A program made the translations under genes and the position numbers. A stretch of 64,000 bases of DNA, taken from positions 4,741,082 to 4,805,081 of the forward strand of contig NC_071397.1 in assembly GCF_022682495.2 (NCBI RefSeq), given 5' to 3'. Origin of the DNA: Desmodus rotundus. Taxonomy: Eukaryota > Chordata > Mammalia > Chiroptera > Phyllostomidae. The notes below the pieces were generated by a model. That model was given only the letters and a program-made list of their open reading frames with translations, was not told the origin of the DNA and made no database searches. Positions 42,614 to 54,675 of this stretch are shown here, one piece after another. Position 1 is the stretch's first letter; the number at the start of each line of letters is the position of its first letter.

Positions 42614-43482
42614 AAGATTTTATTTATTTATTTTTAGAGAGGGGGAAGGGAGGGAGAAATAGAGGGAGAGAAACATCGATGTGCATACAAGAGAAACTTC
42701 AATCAGTTGCCTCTCGCACACCCCCAAACCGGGGACCTGGCCCTCAACCCAGGCATGTGCCCTGACCAGGAATCAGCTGGCGACCTTTTGGTTTGCAGGA
42801 CGTGCCCAACCCCCTGAGCCACTCCAGCCGGGGCAGGAGCACACATTTGCATTTCTCTTGGGTAGATATGTGGTATCGGACCACCAGGTCACGCGTAAGT
42901 GTATGATTAACTTTCTCAGAACCGCCAAGCTGTCTTCTGGGGTGGCTGTACCATTTTGCATTCACATCAGCAACGAGGAGCATTCATTACTCGCATCCTT
43001 GCCAGCAAATTCGTGGCTTATTAGTAAGTGGTTTTAATTTAAATTTTCTCTTGCCTCTCAGAAGACCTCTTTGTCTGCCTCAGCGGTGCCAGTATGTGTG
43101 GCACATGGCAGGCTACCGGTTGCAGGGGCCTCGGTGTGACTTCTCTCCTGCTGTCCTCCACTGGGCTCTTATTTTTCAAGCTCTCGGGGAGACTGAGCAC
43201 CTCTCCCCTTTTGTCGCTATGGTTACGCCCAGACGCAGAGGGCAGGCGGGGGTGCACCCCAGCAGTCTTCCAATAGTCAGGTTCAGACCAGCACCCGAGT
43301 AAGTACATTCGAATGGAGGCCAGTTGGAAATTATGTTTCACTTTACAGCAACTGGCTTAAGTAAACTTTTCAGAAACACATCTACTTTTGTGGAGCAAGG
43401 CAATAAATGCTGGTCTGACTTTTTTTTTTTAAACATTATTTTTAATATATTTAATTTTTTTCATTAAGAGACATCACTTTCT

Positions 43483-43723
43483 GCCAAAACACATAGTTAA
43501 ATTTAGTCTATGGTTTCATAAATATTTAGGCCCTAATTCAAACATGATGTAAGTCATTTTAAAATCTATTTGTTGAAAAAAAATCATACTTTAGGTTATG
43601 TAATTAACTCAAAATAAATTAAACATTTTTATGTTACTTGTTAAATGGTAAAAAGACGGCTGTTTTCCTTGATTTATTATAAATATTAAATGTAGTAATA
43701 AAACCTTCCTTAACGCATAAAAA
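43483..43723 (+). pseudogene. 5'-truncated retrocopy of an mRNA 3' end
   Basis: 241-bp AT-rich insert with AATAAA at 43697-43702 and a short A-tail starting 16 bases later. Flanked by a perfect 14-bp duplication AGACATCACTTTCT (43469-43482 and 43724-43737). No coding match, so it probably derives only from a 3' UTR. The source gene is not recognised. Confidence 0.8.
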
Positions 43724-43739
43724 AGACATCACTTTCTTG

Positions 43740-45010
43740 AACAGTAACAGAGCGCACAGACCTTGAGTGTGCGGTGCGAGGCCTCTTCACGTGCTCGCCC
43801 ACATCGCCGCCATCAGACCAGGACCCAGAACATTCCCAGCACCCGGGAGGGCCCCTTGTACCCCCCCCAGTATCGACTTTTGGTAAAAATTAGAAAAGTA
43901 CAAAGGGTAAACTGAGAAATCTCCCTCCCATCCTGCTGTCGGACACCCGTTTTTTTCTCTCGAGTCATTAGCACTGTTTTCTTATAGATTCTTTATAAGG
44001 AACGGAGATAACACCGCATGTGTTATGTTATATTTTATATTTTCTCCCCTTTTTACACAAAAGGGACTTAAGTATGCAATTGTTGTATACCTTGTTTTTT
44101 TAACTTAATATATCCTAACATACTAGACTCATTTTAATAATGAGCAAATTCATGTCTTTACAGAAAGCAGCCTCTTAACAGAAAACTTGGCTTATTAAAA
44201 AAAATCCAAATTTTATTACCAAATAATTATGTGCTCTGCCTTACAGACCTCTGAGGGTCCTCAGGCAGCAAGTTCTGCCACAACATCAAAACCTGCAATT
44301 CAGTTAGGAAAATGTGATTCGTGTAGCTTCCGACAGCCCACCTGATACAGCATTCTGGGAGGTGCTGTCTTAGTGGCATCTTCTCCTTTTATAGCTCTTA
44401 GCAATAACAACCTTATAGGTTTATATTCTCACTAACTCATGAGCTCTAAATGACAGGTGTGAGAGACCAAAAAAAAAAAAAGTGACTAAAATTTAGAGCA
44501 TAAATTGTAGAATTTCTCAAAGTCCTGAGTTACTGGAGTTTATTAGGTTGGGGTGAAGAAAAAGGGAGAGAAGTATTTTGTACTTGCAGATGGATTAAAC
44601 AGTTTTCCTGGGAAATGGGTCAAGAGAATGAACTTCCCCAAAGGGAGGATAGGCCCTGCCAGAGGGCAGCTGGGAGGGCTGGGCTGGGCTGTGAGTTCCA
44701 GGAAGCAGGGAGAGGCCAGCCAGGAGCAGGAAGTCTCAAAGGGTAATCCAAATCAAAGTCCTCAGATGCATCAGCAAAGCCAAAGGGCATAAACAGGGCC
44801 CCAAACCAGAGACTCGGCCAACCCGCAGAGCTTCTGGGCTGGCCTGGGTAAAAATGGAGTTAGGAACAAGTTAGGAAGCACCAGGTCATTGCCAAGAGTA
44901 AAGCCAAAGTTCACTGGTCTATGGGTGCATGTGTGGGGCAGGCTGACTCAGCAAATGGACTTTGTACACCATCCATATGGAGAATTGACGCAGTAATGGC
45001 CCCTAGTAGA
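43740..45010. other. Intergenic, partly L1-like
   Basis: 43870-44170 resembles an old L1 (aaaaattagaaaagtacaaa, later taacttaatatatcctaaca). 44170-45010 shows no recognised feature. Confidence 0.4.
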
Positions 45011-45412
45011 ATTATCCCCACCCCTGTGTCCTTGCCTCTTTGCAGTGGACTTTGCTGTTTCTGCTATCACATGGAGGAATCTATATCACCTCTTCTTGAG
45101 TCTGGGTTGGCTTTGTGACTTGCTTTGACTTACAGGATGTGGCAGAAGTGCTATGCAACTTCTGAAGCTTGGCTCTCTTCTGGGGTGATTCTATCATCAT
45201 GTAAAGAAGCCCAGCGTGGAAGACCACAGGAAGAGAAAGGCCCAGGCATCTCCACCAAGCCCAGCTGTCATGGCAGACTGCAGCCACATAAAGAAGACAA
45301 GCAGGGAGCCATGCAGCCAGCTCCCAGGCCTGCAAGAAATTAGACTGTTGTGTTAAGTCATTAAATTCGGGGATGGCTTGTTACACAGCAACGGATAACT
45401 GATACATTTCTC
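45010..45412 (+). mobile_element. MLT1-type LTR
   Basis: tgcagtggactttgctgttt, 'cttgtgacttgctttgactt', ttacacagcaacggataact and the end tgatac match the MLT1 layout. LTR only. Confidence 0.75.
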
Positions 45413-45539
45413 TACCTTATAAATTACTGCCTGGTCTACAAAGGGTCTTTCATGTTTGGCAAACTCAGAACTGTGAGACCCAAAATGACAAACATCTCAT
45501 GTGTTAATAATTATATTCTCCAGAACCCCTTCATATGTA

Positions 45540-45665
45540 CTAATTTAATTGCCGTGACAATACAGGGAGGAAGAGGAAGAGGGAATGTGGCATATTTCCC
45601 TTAAATGTATGAGAAAACTGAGGCACAGGAAGATGGGGGACTGCCCCCTAACTGCTCAGCAAGTC
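45540..45665 (-). repeat. MIR-like remnant
   Basis: tgtatgagaaaactgaggca and ctcagcaagtcacagggatg, antisense MIR. Confidence 0.6.
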
Positions 45666-45684
45666 ACAGGGATGCTAGTAAGGT

Positions 45685-45995
45685 CTGAACTGTATGCCCC
45701 CAAATTCATATGTTGAAGCCCTAAGTCCCTTACAGTATTTGGAGGTAGGGCCCTTGAAGAGATAATTAAGGGTAAGTGAGGCCAGAAGAGTAGGCATTGA
45801 TCTAAGAGGACGTGCCCGGGTGAAAGGTCGGGTGAGGACACGGCAAGAAAGTACCTGTCTGCAAGCCAAGGTGAAAGGCCTCAGGTGGAACCACACCTGT
45901 TCGCACCCGGACTTCCAGGCTCCAGAACAATGAGAAAATACGTTTTTGTCGTTTAAGACACCCAGTTTCTGGTGCTTTGTCATGGGCAGCAAGCA
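45685..45995 (+). mobile_element. MaLR-type LTR
   Basis: 'aactgtatgcccccaaattc', then tatttggaggtagggccctt, cggacttccaggctccagaa and tttaagacacccagtttctg. No internal genes. Confidence 0.7.
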
Positions 45996-46299
45996 AATGC
46001 AGATGCAGATATATCAAATTTAGGTCTTCTACGTCTTTAGAAGGAATTTTCTTAAGACACTGAGATACATTTCTTGCATAACAAATTGGCAAAGAGTTTT
46101 GAAAGATAAGCTCGGTAGTACTAAGGATGTGGAGATACAGACTTTCTCAATCACCACCGGTGAGAGTCTAAATTGGCACACCTTTCTAGAGGGGATTGCT
46201 AACAGAAATCAAAGGTGTTCAAATGTACTTAGCATCATTTTTTCATAATAGCAAAATACTGGAAATGACTTATGACAGTTGTATTTTCTAAAGGTGGAG

Positions 46300-46660
46300 A
46301 CACCACTATATCCTATTTCCCATGCTCTTCTCGCAATGTGATGTCGGCCCTCCTCCACTGAGAGGTGGCACCTGTTCCCTCCCCTTGAACCTGGACAGAC
46401 CTTTGTCATTGCCACAAGCAAGAGAAGCCAAGGCATGTGACTTCCAAGGCTGGCTTCCACCATGGCCTCTTGGGTAACTCACAGTGTGAAATCCTGTGTC
46501 CAGGTCACGAGGTCATTGAAGCAGTTCTGCCGAGAGATCTGTGCTCGGGGAACTGAGGCTCCAGCTCACGGGCGAGTAACCTCAGACCCTGGCCCTGCAG
46601 CCCCAGATGACCGCAGCCCATAGAGACGGCAGGTGAGAGCTGTCCCGCCGACTCCCTCTC
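46300..46660 (+). mobile_element. MLT1-type LTR, partial
   Basis: ttccctccccttgaacctgg and agcaagagaagccaaggcat, then ccagatgaccgcagcccata. Lacks a clear 3' end; followed by L1-like sequence. Confidence 0.6.
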
Positions 46661-46664
46661 AAAT

Positions 46665-47170
46665 TTTTGACCAACGGAAACAAGTAAATGTTTATTGATG
46701 TCTTATGTCTATACATCTGGGGTAATGTGTTACACAGCCATATATAATTAATACACAACCTATATGCCCATCAATAGGGAACTATTTAAATATATTACAG
46801 TACGTACTTATAATGAAACACTGTGCAGCTGTTTAAAAAAGTGAAGAAGTTTTTTATGGGCTGACGTGGAAAGTTAGTTCCCCAATAGAATTTGTTAAGT
46901 GAAAAACGCAAAGTGCACAGTAGTGTATAGAGGGTTGGCTACCATTTATGAAAAAAGTATGTGTATACACATAGTCATTTATATGTACATATGCATAGTT
47001 ATGGAGAATACATACACTATATATATTCTACATATACAAAATATCTGTGGGAAGAACTTAAGACGTTGGTAATAGTGATTCCCCCTGGGGAGAACATCAG
47101 AGGTGGAGAGATGCCTTTTAAGTGGTGAACCTTGGGAAATAAAGTTCAACATTTCAAACTATTGCTTTCT
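46665..47170 (+). mobile_element. L1M-type fragment
   Basis: tgttaagtgaaaaacgcaaa, ggctaccatttatgaaaaaa and tagtgattccccctggggag are typical of old L1 3' regions. Confidence 0.55.
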
Positions 47171-47827
47171 CTTCAATGCAGATATTTTACTCCTAGGCAT
47201 GTATGCTTAGTAAGCAATCATGACAAAGATTTAGCCGTGGGAAGTTACGAAACGGTTCGGTACAATCTTATCTGTAAAGCGAATTTGACCGCGTAAGTGC
47301 AGGTGGAGATGCAGGTGAAGACGCACGGAGGACGGAGAGATACAGAAACCAAACGTTAGCATTGCTTATCTCCGCCAGGCCAGATTGTCTTTAATTTTGT
47401 TTTCTGCTGCTCTGTGTTTTCAACAATAAAGGGGTTACTTTTGTAGGAACACAGATGCTAAACGTTGGTCTCTTTTTAAAAAGATTCGTGGATGATCCTA
47501 TAGATAGCAGCTCCACGTGGAGAAATTGAAACTTTGTTTTTAGGGACAGCAGTGTTTCCAGGACCAAGACAACCAGACCTGTGCTGCTGGGTTCAGAGAG
47601 CTGCTTGCCCAGCCTTTCGGTCGCAGCCTGCTGGCTGTGAGGGCCACGCTCGGAGGCTGCACCCCCAAACCACCCCTGATCAAAACTGGGAGGCAGGGGA
47701 GGCTCCAGGGCTTCTACCGGAAGGTGGCCAAGCTCTGAGCGGTGGTCTGGGGACCATCTCCCACCTGCACTCCCAAAGTGGGCACACCACTCTCCCCTCC
47801 GCTGCAGGTTAAGAGCCAGCAAACATT

Positions 47828-48165
47828 ATGGGCTCAACTGTGTCCCCCAAACTCATCTGTTGACACCCTTAGTCCCTCAGAATGTGACTGTATTTGGAGA
47901 TAGGGCCTTTAGAGAGGTCGTTAAGGTAAAATGATGTCACCAAGGTGGGCCCTAATCCAGCTCGTCCTTAAAAGAAGAGGAGCTTGGAACACAGACAGGC
48001 ACAGGGGAAGGGCCACAGGGAGGCAAAGAGGAGAAAGGCCTCAAAAGAACCAACCCTGACAACACCTTGACCTCAGACTTCCAGCCTCCAGGACTGTGAG
48101 AAGATAAATTTCTGTTGTTTCAGCCACCCAAATGGGGGCACTCTGGTGGCGGCCCAAACAAACGA
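47828..48165 (+). mobile_element. MaLR-type LTR
   Basis: 'gggctcaactgtgtccccca', tgactgtatttggagatagg, 'tgacctcagacttccagcct' and 'aagataaatttctgttgttt'. Same family as the 45.7 kb copy, same orientation. Confidence 0.75.
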
Positions 48166-48169
48166 ACCC

Positions 48170-51100
48170 ACCGAGTTGCCCAGAGATACACTTTCACACA
48201 CAATTGAGAAAGCGTCCGTTGTCCATGGCAAAGGCTGTTACCTCCTGTGGCGGCTCTGAGATGCGGAGCTGAGGGTGATCGTGGGGCCCTTGGGTGCCCT
48301 TATCCCTACCACCCCTGCAGGCTGTCAGTCAGCACCCCCGGCCCCTCCCCAGAGGCTGCGACATAATCCCATTCATTACCCATCCAGCCTGAGGAGCGCC
48401 CCGGAATCCACAGGTGATGTGGCCTCCAGCTCTTTGTTGAGACTGCAGCCTGTCCCTGAGGCCCCTGGCTGGTCTTTCCAGTCCCCTCTTTAGGGGCCAC
48501 CTGGGACTCTGACACTCTCCTCAGAGGGGGCCCTGCCTGCCTCTCCAACCACCCCCGTCTCTACCCCCGGGGCTTCTGGCTGCTCAACTTCACCCCACTC
48601 TGCCTTCAGACTCAAAACTGGCCGCTGGTCTGGAAGGCATTCCCTGTCCCCACAGCCCCAGGACTGCCCTGTGTGGGGCTGAACTGCCCTGGACGTTCTC
48701 ACTCTCAGAGACCACCTCCCTCACATACATTCAGATGAGCCCACACGACTCATCACATACCATTCACAGAAACTATAGCGGTTGAGTTGCAATTGTCTGG
48801 TCAACGTAGCGCTGACCTCGAACGGGTCACCTTTACAACAGTACACTTTTCTAGTGTTGGAGCTACCCGAGATGCCCACTCTGGCTCAAGTGTTTCCATG
48901 AGTGTCTCAAAAGCTGGCTGACTCCAGGCACCCCAGCCGAGGAACCAGCTGCGGGTCCTCTCCAGGGCCCCTTCCAAGGAGGTTCGGTGTGCACTGGGTG
49001 TGTCTGACCCAAGGGAGCCCACCCAGCACCCAGTGACCAGTTGTGGTGCCCCAATCCCCTGTAAGTGCCAGAGGGGACCCTATGGCAGAACTGCCCCCCC
49101 CACTCCAAACTTGCCCCTGGGCCAGGTCACACCTTCTCTTGCTTCTAGCAGATTTCCCACTAGGCCAGAGAAGCCAAGGGCTAGGAGGACCTTATCCATC
49201 ACAGAATCCAAACCTCCTGCCCAGTACAGAGATGAGAGCACTGGGGCCCGGAGAAAGGAGGGTCTCCTTCGGGAGCACCCATGCATTTTGGTGGAATTTG
49301 AATGCAGGACTCCGTACCAGGCCTAGGCAGAGATTCAAGATTGCTCGGAAGGGACCCGTGAGGCGGAGCGTTTCCGCTCTTTTCTGACCATTGACACCCC
49401 CCCTCCCCGGTGTATTGCACCGCAGGCCAGTGGACTTCTTCCGGCCTCGCTGTCTCTGCACCATCCCCCTGCCCCGGACCTTGGGGAGGGCTGGAAGTTT
49501 GCCCCAGGTGTTGAGTGTCCAGGGTCGTGAGGTACAAAACAGGATGTCCAGTTAAATTTGCATTTCAGATAAACAATTTTTTTTTTTTGGTATAAGGATA
49601 TCCTAAATGTTGCTTTCTACAATTCAACTTTGACTAGGTGTCCTGTGTGTTTATTTCGGAACCCAGCAACCCTCCCGGTGTCCCCTGTCCCCTTCACCCT
49701 GCAGCTGCGAGGCTTCCTGCCACCTCATCAGTGCATGAGTCACAGCTGTGGACCTCTAGGCAAATGTTTTGAACGGAACAGCGTCGTGGCTTAGGGAAAT
49801 CCCCCCGCGGTCCCCATTCGCCCGTGCTGGCAAAGCAGAAGCCCTAAAACAATTCCCGTGAGAGGAAAACGGAGGAGGCAAGGGGAGTTCCTAACGCCTC
49901 GGAGTGGCTTTAGCTTGCTCACTCTCCACCTCCCCGGCTCCCAGGGAAGCGCAGCTGTTTTGAGATTGTGGGGATATCGAGACCAGACCTTCCCAACCCC
50001 TCCTCTGAGGGGCAGATATTCTTCCTTCCCTGCCTTTCTAAGAAAACGTCTACAGAGAAGGAGGGTCTGGGGGGCCATGTGAGACAGGCAGGGTGCGGGA
50101 CCTGGGGGGTAACGACCATGTCTTCGTCGTGGCCCCATGGTGGGGGTTAGAGGGGAAGCCGATGCCACATGCTGGGCAGGGCGCCTGGTGGGCTGTGAGC
50201 GCCCACTGTCCACGGCGACCACTGTTACAGTGTGAGGACTTTCTCTTCATCACCAAGCCAGGGGGTCTTCTCGAGAAGGCATGCTCTCAGTTCTCCAAGC
50301 TCCCAAAACTTGTCCTCGAGAGGCTTCGGGCTTCCGAAATGGGCACGTCTCCTGAGCAGAAATCTACATGAAGCCAGTGCCACCTGTCACTTCCTCGCCT
50401 GGGTTAGACTTTCAGTCGCCCAGCAGAGCCCCGAGGAGCAGGACCCAGAAGACGCTGGCTTTGCACGTGCGGGGAGCACGTTTTCCACCCAGGGTGTCTC
50501 TGAGAGCGGGAAGGCCGTGCGGAGCGAGGGGCCGTTGCTGGGGTTGGTATGTCCCTGGGTGTGGGGAAGGGCCCGCAAAATGCACGCGTCTCATTTCCTC
50601 TTCTGGAATGTCCATTATGGGGCTGAGCTCCGGTTGGAACTGAGGCGGGGAAGCCCCTGAAGTTGCAGCTTTCCCCCTAACACCTGGCTCTGCCAAGGGC
50701 CCTGGGGTTGGGACAGTCCAGCTTCTTAGAAAGAAACTGAAAGCCCTTAGGAGAAACTCCACCACTTCCCCTTCCTCAATAAGAGGAACTTGGAGTCGCC
50801 CTTACAGGAAAGTCTTGGTGGGGCTTCTCGGAAACAGCCGCCGCTGCTCTACGGAGGAAAACCGCAGGCCGGAGGCCAGGCCAGGGGCCGGGGTGGTGGA
50901 GAACCAGCCATCGGCAGAGCCGCGGCCTTCAGCTCAGCTCAGCTCACAGATGCAGACAGAACCGCGAAGCCGCCAACGTTTTCTCTTCAGCACCACTGGC
51001 CACCTCCTCTTTGGGAAGTCTTCATGCACTCCCCTCCCTCGGAGCTGCCCCGGGGCACCCTCCATTCTCCTCCACCTCTCCCTCACCAGGACCATCCTTG

Positions 51101-51500
51101 TGTCAGTGGTCTGGACCCCTAACCCTATTCCCCGCCCGCCAGTCCTCACCCATCCAGCCCCCACCCCCCAGAGGGGCACGGACCCTCCAGCAGGCACAGG
51201 GAGCGATGTTTTGGAGTAGGCCCTATCCTCTGAGCTGTCTCGGATGACCTGGAGAGTTGGAAACAGGGCACCCTCTGGGCACCCAGGGATGCGGTGACTG
51301 CTGTGTGCTTCATATCTAGACTGGATACAGGCTTGCTTCTCTCTGGAGACTGCGGTAGCTCTCCCCATCCCAGACACAACCATGGTCAGCTGCAGCAGTG
51401 AGAGGAAATAATGCACAGGGACAAATGACATGCAAGGTTAACCCCAGAAGGGGCTGAGACATTCCGGTCCCAAGCCTTAGTACAATTGTGTCAGTTTGGT
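48170..51500. other. Intergenic, no gene seen
   Basis: 3.3 kb of GC-moderate sequence. 49540-49680 looks like an old palindromic DNA element (gtccagttaaatttgcattt). No coding exon recognised. Confidence 0.5.
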
Positions 51501-51509
51501 GTACACTAG

Positions 51510-51935
51510 GATCTGGCCATGGCACTCCTGTGCTGAAAACCTTCCATGGCTCCCTGCTGCCTTCAGGGACTCTCCTGTCTGTGTATAATAAGACCCTCTG
51601 CAGCAAGTCCCACCCTCCTCTCCAGCTCCCGCTCTGGGCTTTGCTCTGAGCAGCCTCTGCCTCCTTCACCCAGCCGTCTCTTGCTCACATGATAAGACCC
51701 AGTGGGGCATGGATTTGCCCGAGGGTCTTCCCTGCTCCCACTCTCAGTCCAGATGGGTTAGGGGCTGCCTCCATGAGCTCACCGGGTGCATCCCTCACCA
51801 GGTGCATCTCTGACCCACATCACCTTGTGATTGCCTAGTCTCCTGACCATCACCCGGCATTTGGGTCCCCAAGGGGCAGCCTGTGGGTGTGACGTATCTT
51901 AATGAACATTTGCTGAGAGAATAAATGAATAAATG
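51510..51935 (+). repeat. L2 3'-end, sense
   Basis: aaaccttccatggctccctg, ccctctgcagcaagtcccac, and the end tgaacatttgctgagagaat. Confidence 0.65.
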
Positions 51936-52429
51936 AGTGAATTTAGTTCCATCTGCCAGGCCATGTGGCTGAGAGCCCCACGTGCCCACAGGCCCAGACA
52001 TCCACGTGTGGGTGTGTAGGCCCATGTGCAGTGGGAGGAGACACATGCAAGGCTGCCATGGTTGGTGTTCCTGAGATGTGTCTGCGGGTCCCTGCATTCA
52101 CCCACCAGCATCACTGACAGTTTTGGACAGCAGGTGGCGCTGCACCCCTCCTCTGTGGTGTTTGTCCGTCCTGATGGACTGCAGTCATCACTGGAGGGCC
52201 CGCCAGCACACAGAGCCTGCCTCCTGCCCACAGAGGGACGGGGCTGCCTGGGTCTCCTAGGGAATCAGTCTGGTTTTCCGATTGAGCAGCCAGGGCACTG
52301 ACCCCGCAGCACCCAGACCTCGGTTCACCCCGTGCCCACGGTGCTCTGTGTGCCCACCCCCAGCGGCAGGCCAAGGGAGACCTTGAAGTCCAGGCAGCAG
52401 TAAAGCACAGGAGTTAAAATAAAAGCATG

Positions 52430-52560
52430 TGCTCAGAGCTCCAGCTCTGCCTCTGACCGGCTGTGTGACCTTGGGCAGATCCCTTAACCTCTCTGAGCTC
52501 GTTTCTATGTCTATTAAATGGGGGTCATGGCAATCTGTAAAAAGAAATAACCATGTCCAA
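52430..52560 (+). repeat. MIR SINE remnant
   Basis: 'ctctgcctctgaccggctgt', gaccttgggcagatccctta, acctctctgagctcgtttct: a clear MIR. Confidence 0.85.
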
Positions 52561-52590
52561 CGTGGGCCACAGTAGGGCTGTACCCTAGGG

Positions 52591-52749
52591 CAGTGGTTCT
52601 CAAACTGTAGCCCTGGAGGGTTCATTAAAAGGCAGATTGCTGGACCCCACCTCCATAATTCCAGATTCCGTGGGTGGAGGTCTGTGAATCTGCCTTCCTA
52701 CCGAGGTGCTGATACTGCTGGTCTGGGGACCACACTTGGAGAACCTCTG
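52591..52749 (+). mobile_element. MER5A hAT remnant
   Basis: Starts cagtggttctcaaactgtag and ends ggagaacctctgg, with the middle gcagattgctggaccccacc and gatactgctggtctggggac. Confidence 0.85.
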
Positions 52750-53422
52750 GTTATGGGATGCTCACAGTCATCAGGGGAGACACACAAGGTTGTACACACG
52801 GCACAAAGGGAGCAGGCTTCCCAGGAGATGTAATGGAAGCAGAGGCAGTGGAGGGTAAACACCGAGGGCTGCAGAGGCCCAAGGAGGGGGACCCCCCCCA
52901 CCTTCCCCCACGTGGTCTGAGGAGAAAGAGGGGCCTCAGCTCTCTCCCGCCAGAACTCTCAGCCCCGCCCCCTGGGCAGCTCTGCAGGAGGAGATGAGCC
53001 CAGCCCAGCGCTGGCTGGCAGGGCACCAGGCCTGCCTCCCTCCACGTGGCCGCTGCCTTTCCCTGGAAGGGATGGGTCTCTGGTTTTCCTTTCTGGCTTG
53101 GCCTCTGCTGTGCTTCCTCAGCTTCTGGGAACTCACGTTTACTTTCTCTTTCTTTTTTTAATCAAATGATCATAAGGGCAATGCCCGTTCATCTTAAAGC
53201 ATTCACACAATGCAGCAAAGTATAGAGAAGAACATAAAAATAGCAATCCAAGAGGAAAGTCCCCCAGAGGAAATCGCTGCCCATTCCTCCCCTCATGTGT
53301 GTCTCACGCGCAACATTGTGTCCACTTGACATGGGAGCGTGTTGCCCTTTGACATCAAAACTCTGGGGACACATGGAGATTTAGGGGTAGCGTGACTACC
53401 TAAATGAGGGTCTTTTTCTTTT

Positions 53423-53860
53423 TATGTTTAGTGATTTTAAAGATTGTATTTATTTATTTTTGGAGAGAAGAGAAAGGAGGGAGAAAGAAAGGGAGAGAAA
53501 CGTTGATGTGTGAGAGATACATCAACCAGTTGCCTCTCACACGCCCCCACCTGGGGACCCTCCCGCAACCCAGGCATGTGCCCTGACTGGGGATCGAAGT
53601 GGCCACCCTTCAGGCCAGCACTTAAGTCACTGAGCCACACCAGACAAGGCTATGTTTATTGATTTTAAAGAGAGAGGAAGGGAGAGAGAGAAAGAGAGAA
53701 AGATCAGTGTGAGAGAGAAACATTGATCGGTTGCCTCCTGCATGCACCTCAGCCAGGGAACAAAGCTGAAACCTAAGCAAGTGCACTGACTGGGAATCGA
53801 ACCCCAAACCTTTTGGTGTATGAGACTATGCTCCAAACAACCGAGCTAACCAGCCAGGGC
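53423..53860 (-). mobile_element. Ves SINE carrying a second Ves SINE in its tail
   Basis: The older copy is 53651-53860 plus the tail piece at 53423-53442, minus strand. The younger copy (next entry) inserted with a 20-bp duplication. Confidence 0.85.
53443..53650 (-). mobile_element. Ves SINE, nested
   Basis: Minus strand. Duplication TATGTTTAGTGATTTTAAAG (53423-53442) and TATGTTTATTGATTTTAAAG (53651-53670), 19 of 20 identical. Confidence 0.9.
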
Positions 53861-53999
53861 TACATAGTGGGTCTTGATGCACTAAGGCCTATCTGCATTT
53901 CAGGTGACTTCCCCAGGGGAACTTCTTAGAAAGAGACTCACTGGGTCAAAGGGTATACAAAGTAAACACTTAGGGAAATATTAACAAAATAAGTGTAAG

Positions 54000-54044
54000 C
54001 CCTGGCCAGTGTGGCTCAGTTGGTTAGAGCATCCTCCCCTACAC
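54000..54044 (+). mobile_element. Tailless 45-bp Ves head
   Basis: Only ccctggccagtgtggctcag and the next 25 bases are present; the B box, body and A-tail are absent. Flanked by a perfect 15-bp duplication CAAAATAAGTGTAAG (53985-53999 and 54045-54059). Confidence 0.85.
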
Positions 54045-54059
54045 CAAAATAAGTGTAAG

Positions 54060-54600
54060 ATCCACACACCGAGAACCTCAGAACAATGTGTTCAAAAGAT
54101 CTGAATAAATGAAAAAACATACCACGTTCATAGATTGGAAGACTCAGTATTTTTAAGTGGTAATTGTATCTAAATTGATCTATAGATTTAAACACAATTC
54201 TTAATCAAAATTCAAACAGGACCGTTTTTGTAGAAACTAGCAAGTTAATATGGATGGGGTCAGAGGGGTACTAGACTTATCAGGGTGATCACTTCATACG
54301 GTATATAAATATCTAATTACTATGCTGCACCCCTGAAACTAATATAATATTACATGCTAACTGCAACTGAAAAAACGTTTAATTCCTTAAATCCTAAAGT
54401 ACATGTGAAAATGCAAAAGACCTAGAATAGCCAACACAGATGGAAAAAATGGAAGGATTCACATTACCTTATTTCAAAATGTGCTACCAGAAACAGTGAC
54501 GAAGAAAGTGTGACGATGGTGTAAAGACAGACGTGTTGATCAATGGGACAGAATGAAGACGGCAAAGACATTTATTTAAAAAGACTCCATTCACATGGAC
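54060..54600 (+). mobile_element. L1 ORF2 remnant, sense, interrupted
   Basis: cgttcatagattggaagact and gatcaatgggacagaatgaa are L1 ORF2 landmarks. 54240-54372 is a foreign L1 3' end (ctgaaactaatataatatta). Confidence 0.65.
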
Positions 54601-54651
54601 AAACTGCTTCCCGACAAGGCTGTGCAGCTCAGAGCCCCAGCTGGTGGGAGC

Positions 54652-54675
54652 GGGGGGGGGGGGGGGGGGGGGGGG
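54652..54675. repeat. G24 homopolymer
   Basis: 24 consecutive G on the plus strand. The length may be inexact. Confidence 0.9.

Larger units (their letters stand above)
41687..42836 (-). mobile_element. Ves SINE split by a PIGP retrocopy
   Basis: The body and head are at about 42614-42836 (minus strand) and the A-tail complement at 41687-41704. Inserted in L1 with duplication GAGCATACATTT (41675-41686) and GAGCACACATTT (42837-42848). The tail was later cut open by the PIGP pseudogene. Confidence 0.85.
41200..43050 (-). mobile_element. L1 antisense, host of a nested insertion
   Basis: Two halves of one L1 3'/ORF2 region: 41200-41686 (ending caagttttgtgtgagcat acattt) and 42837-43050 (catttctcttgggtagatat, ggctgtaccattttgcattc). 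The 1.15 kb between them is a nested set of retroposons. Confidence 0.85.
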
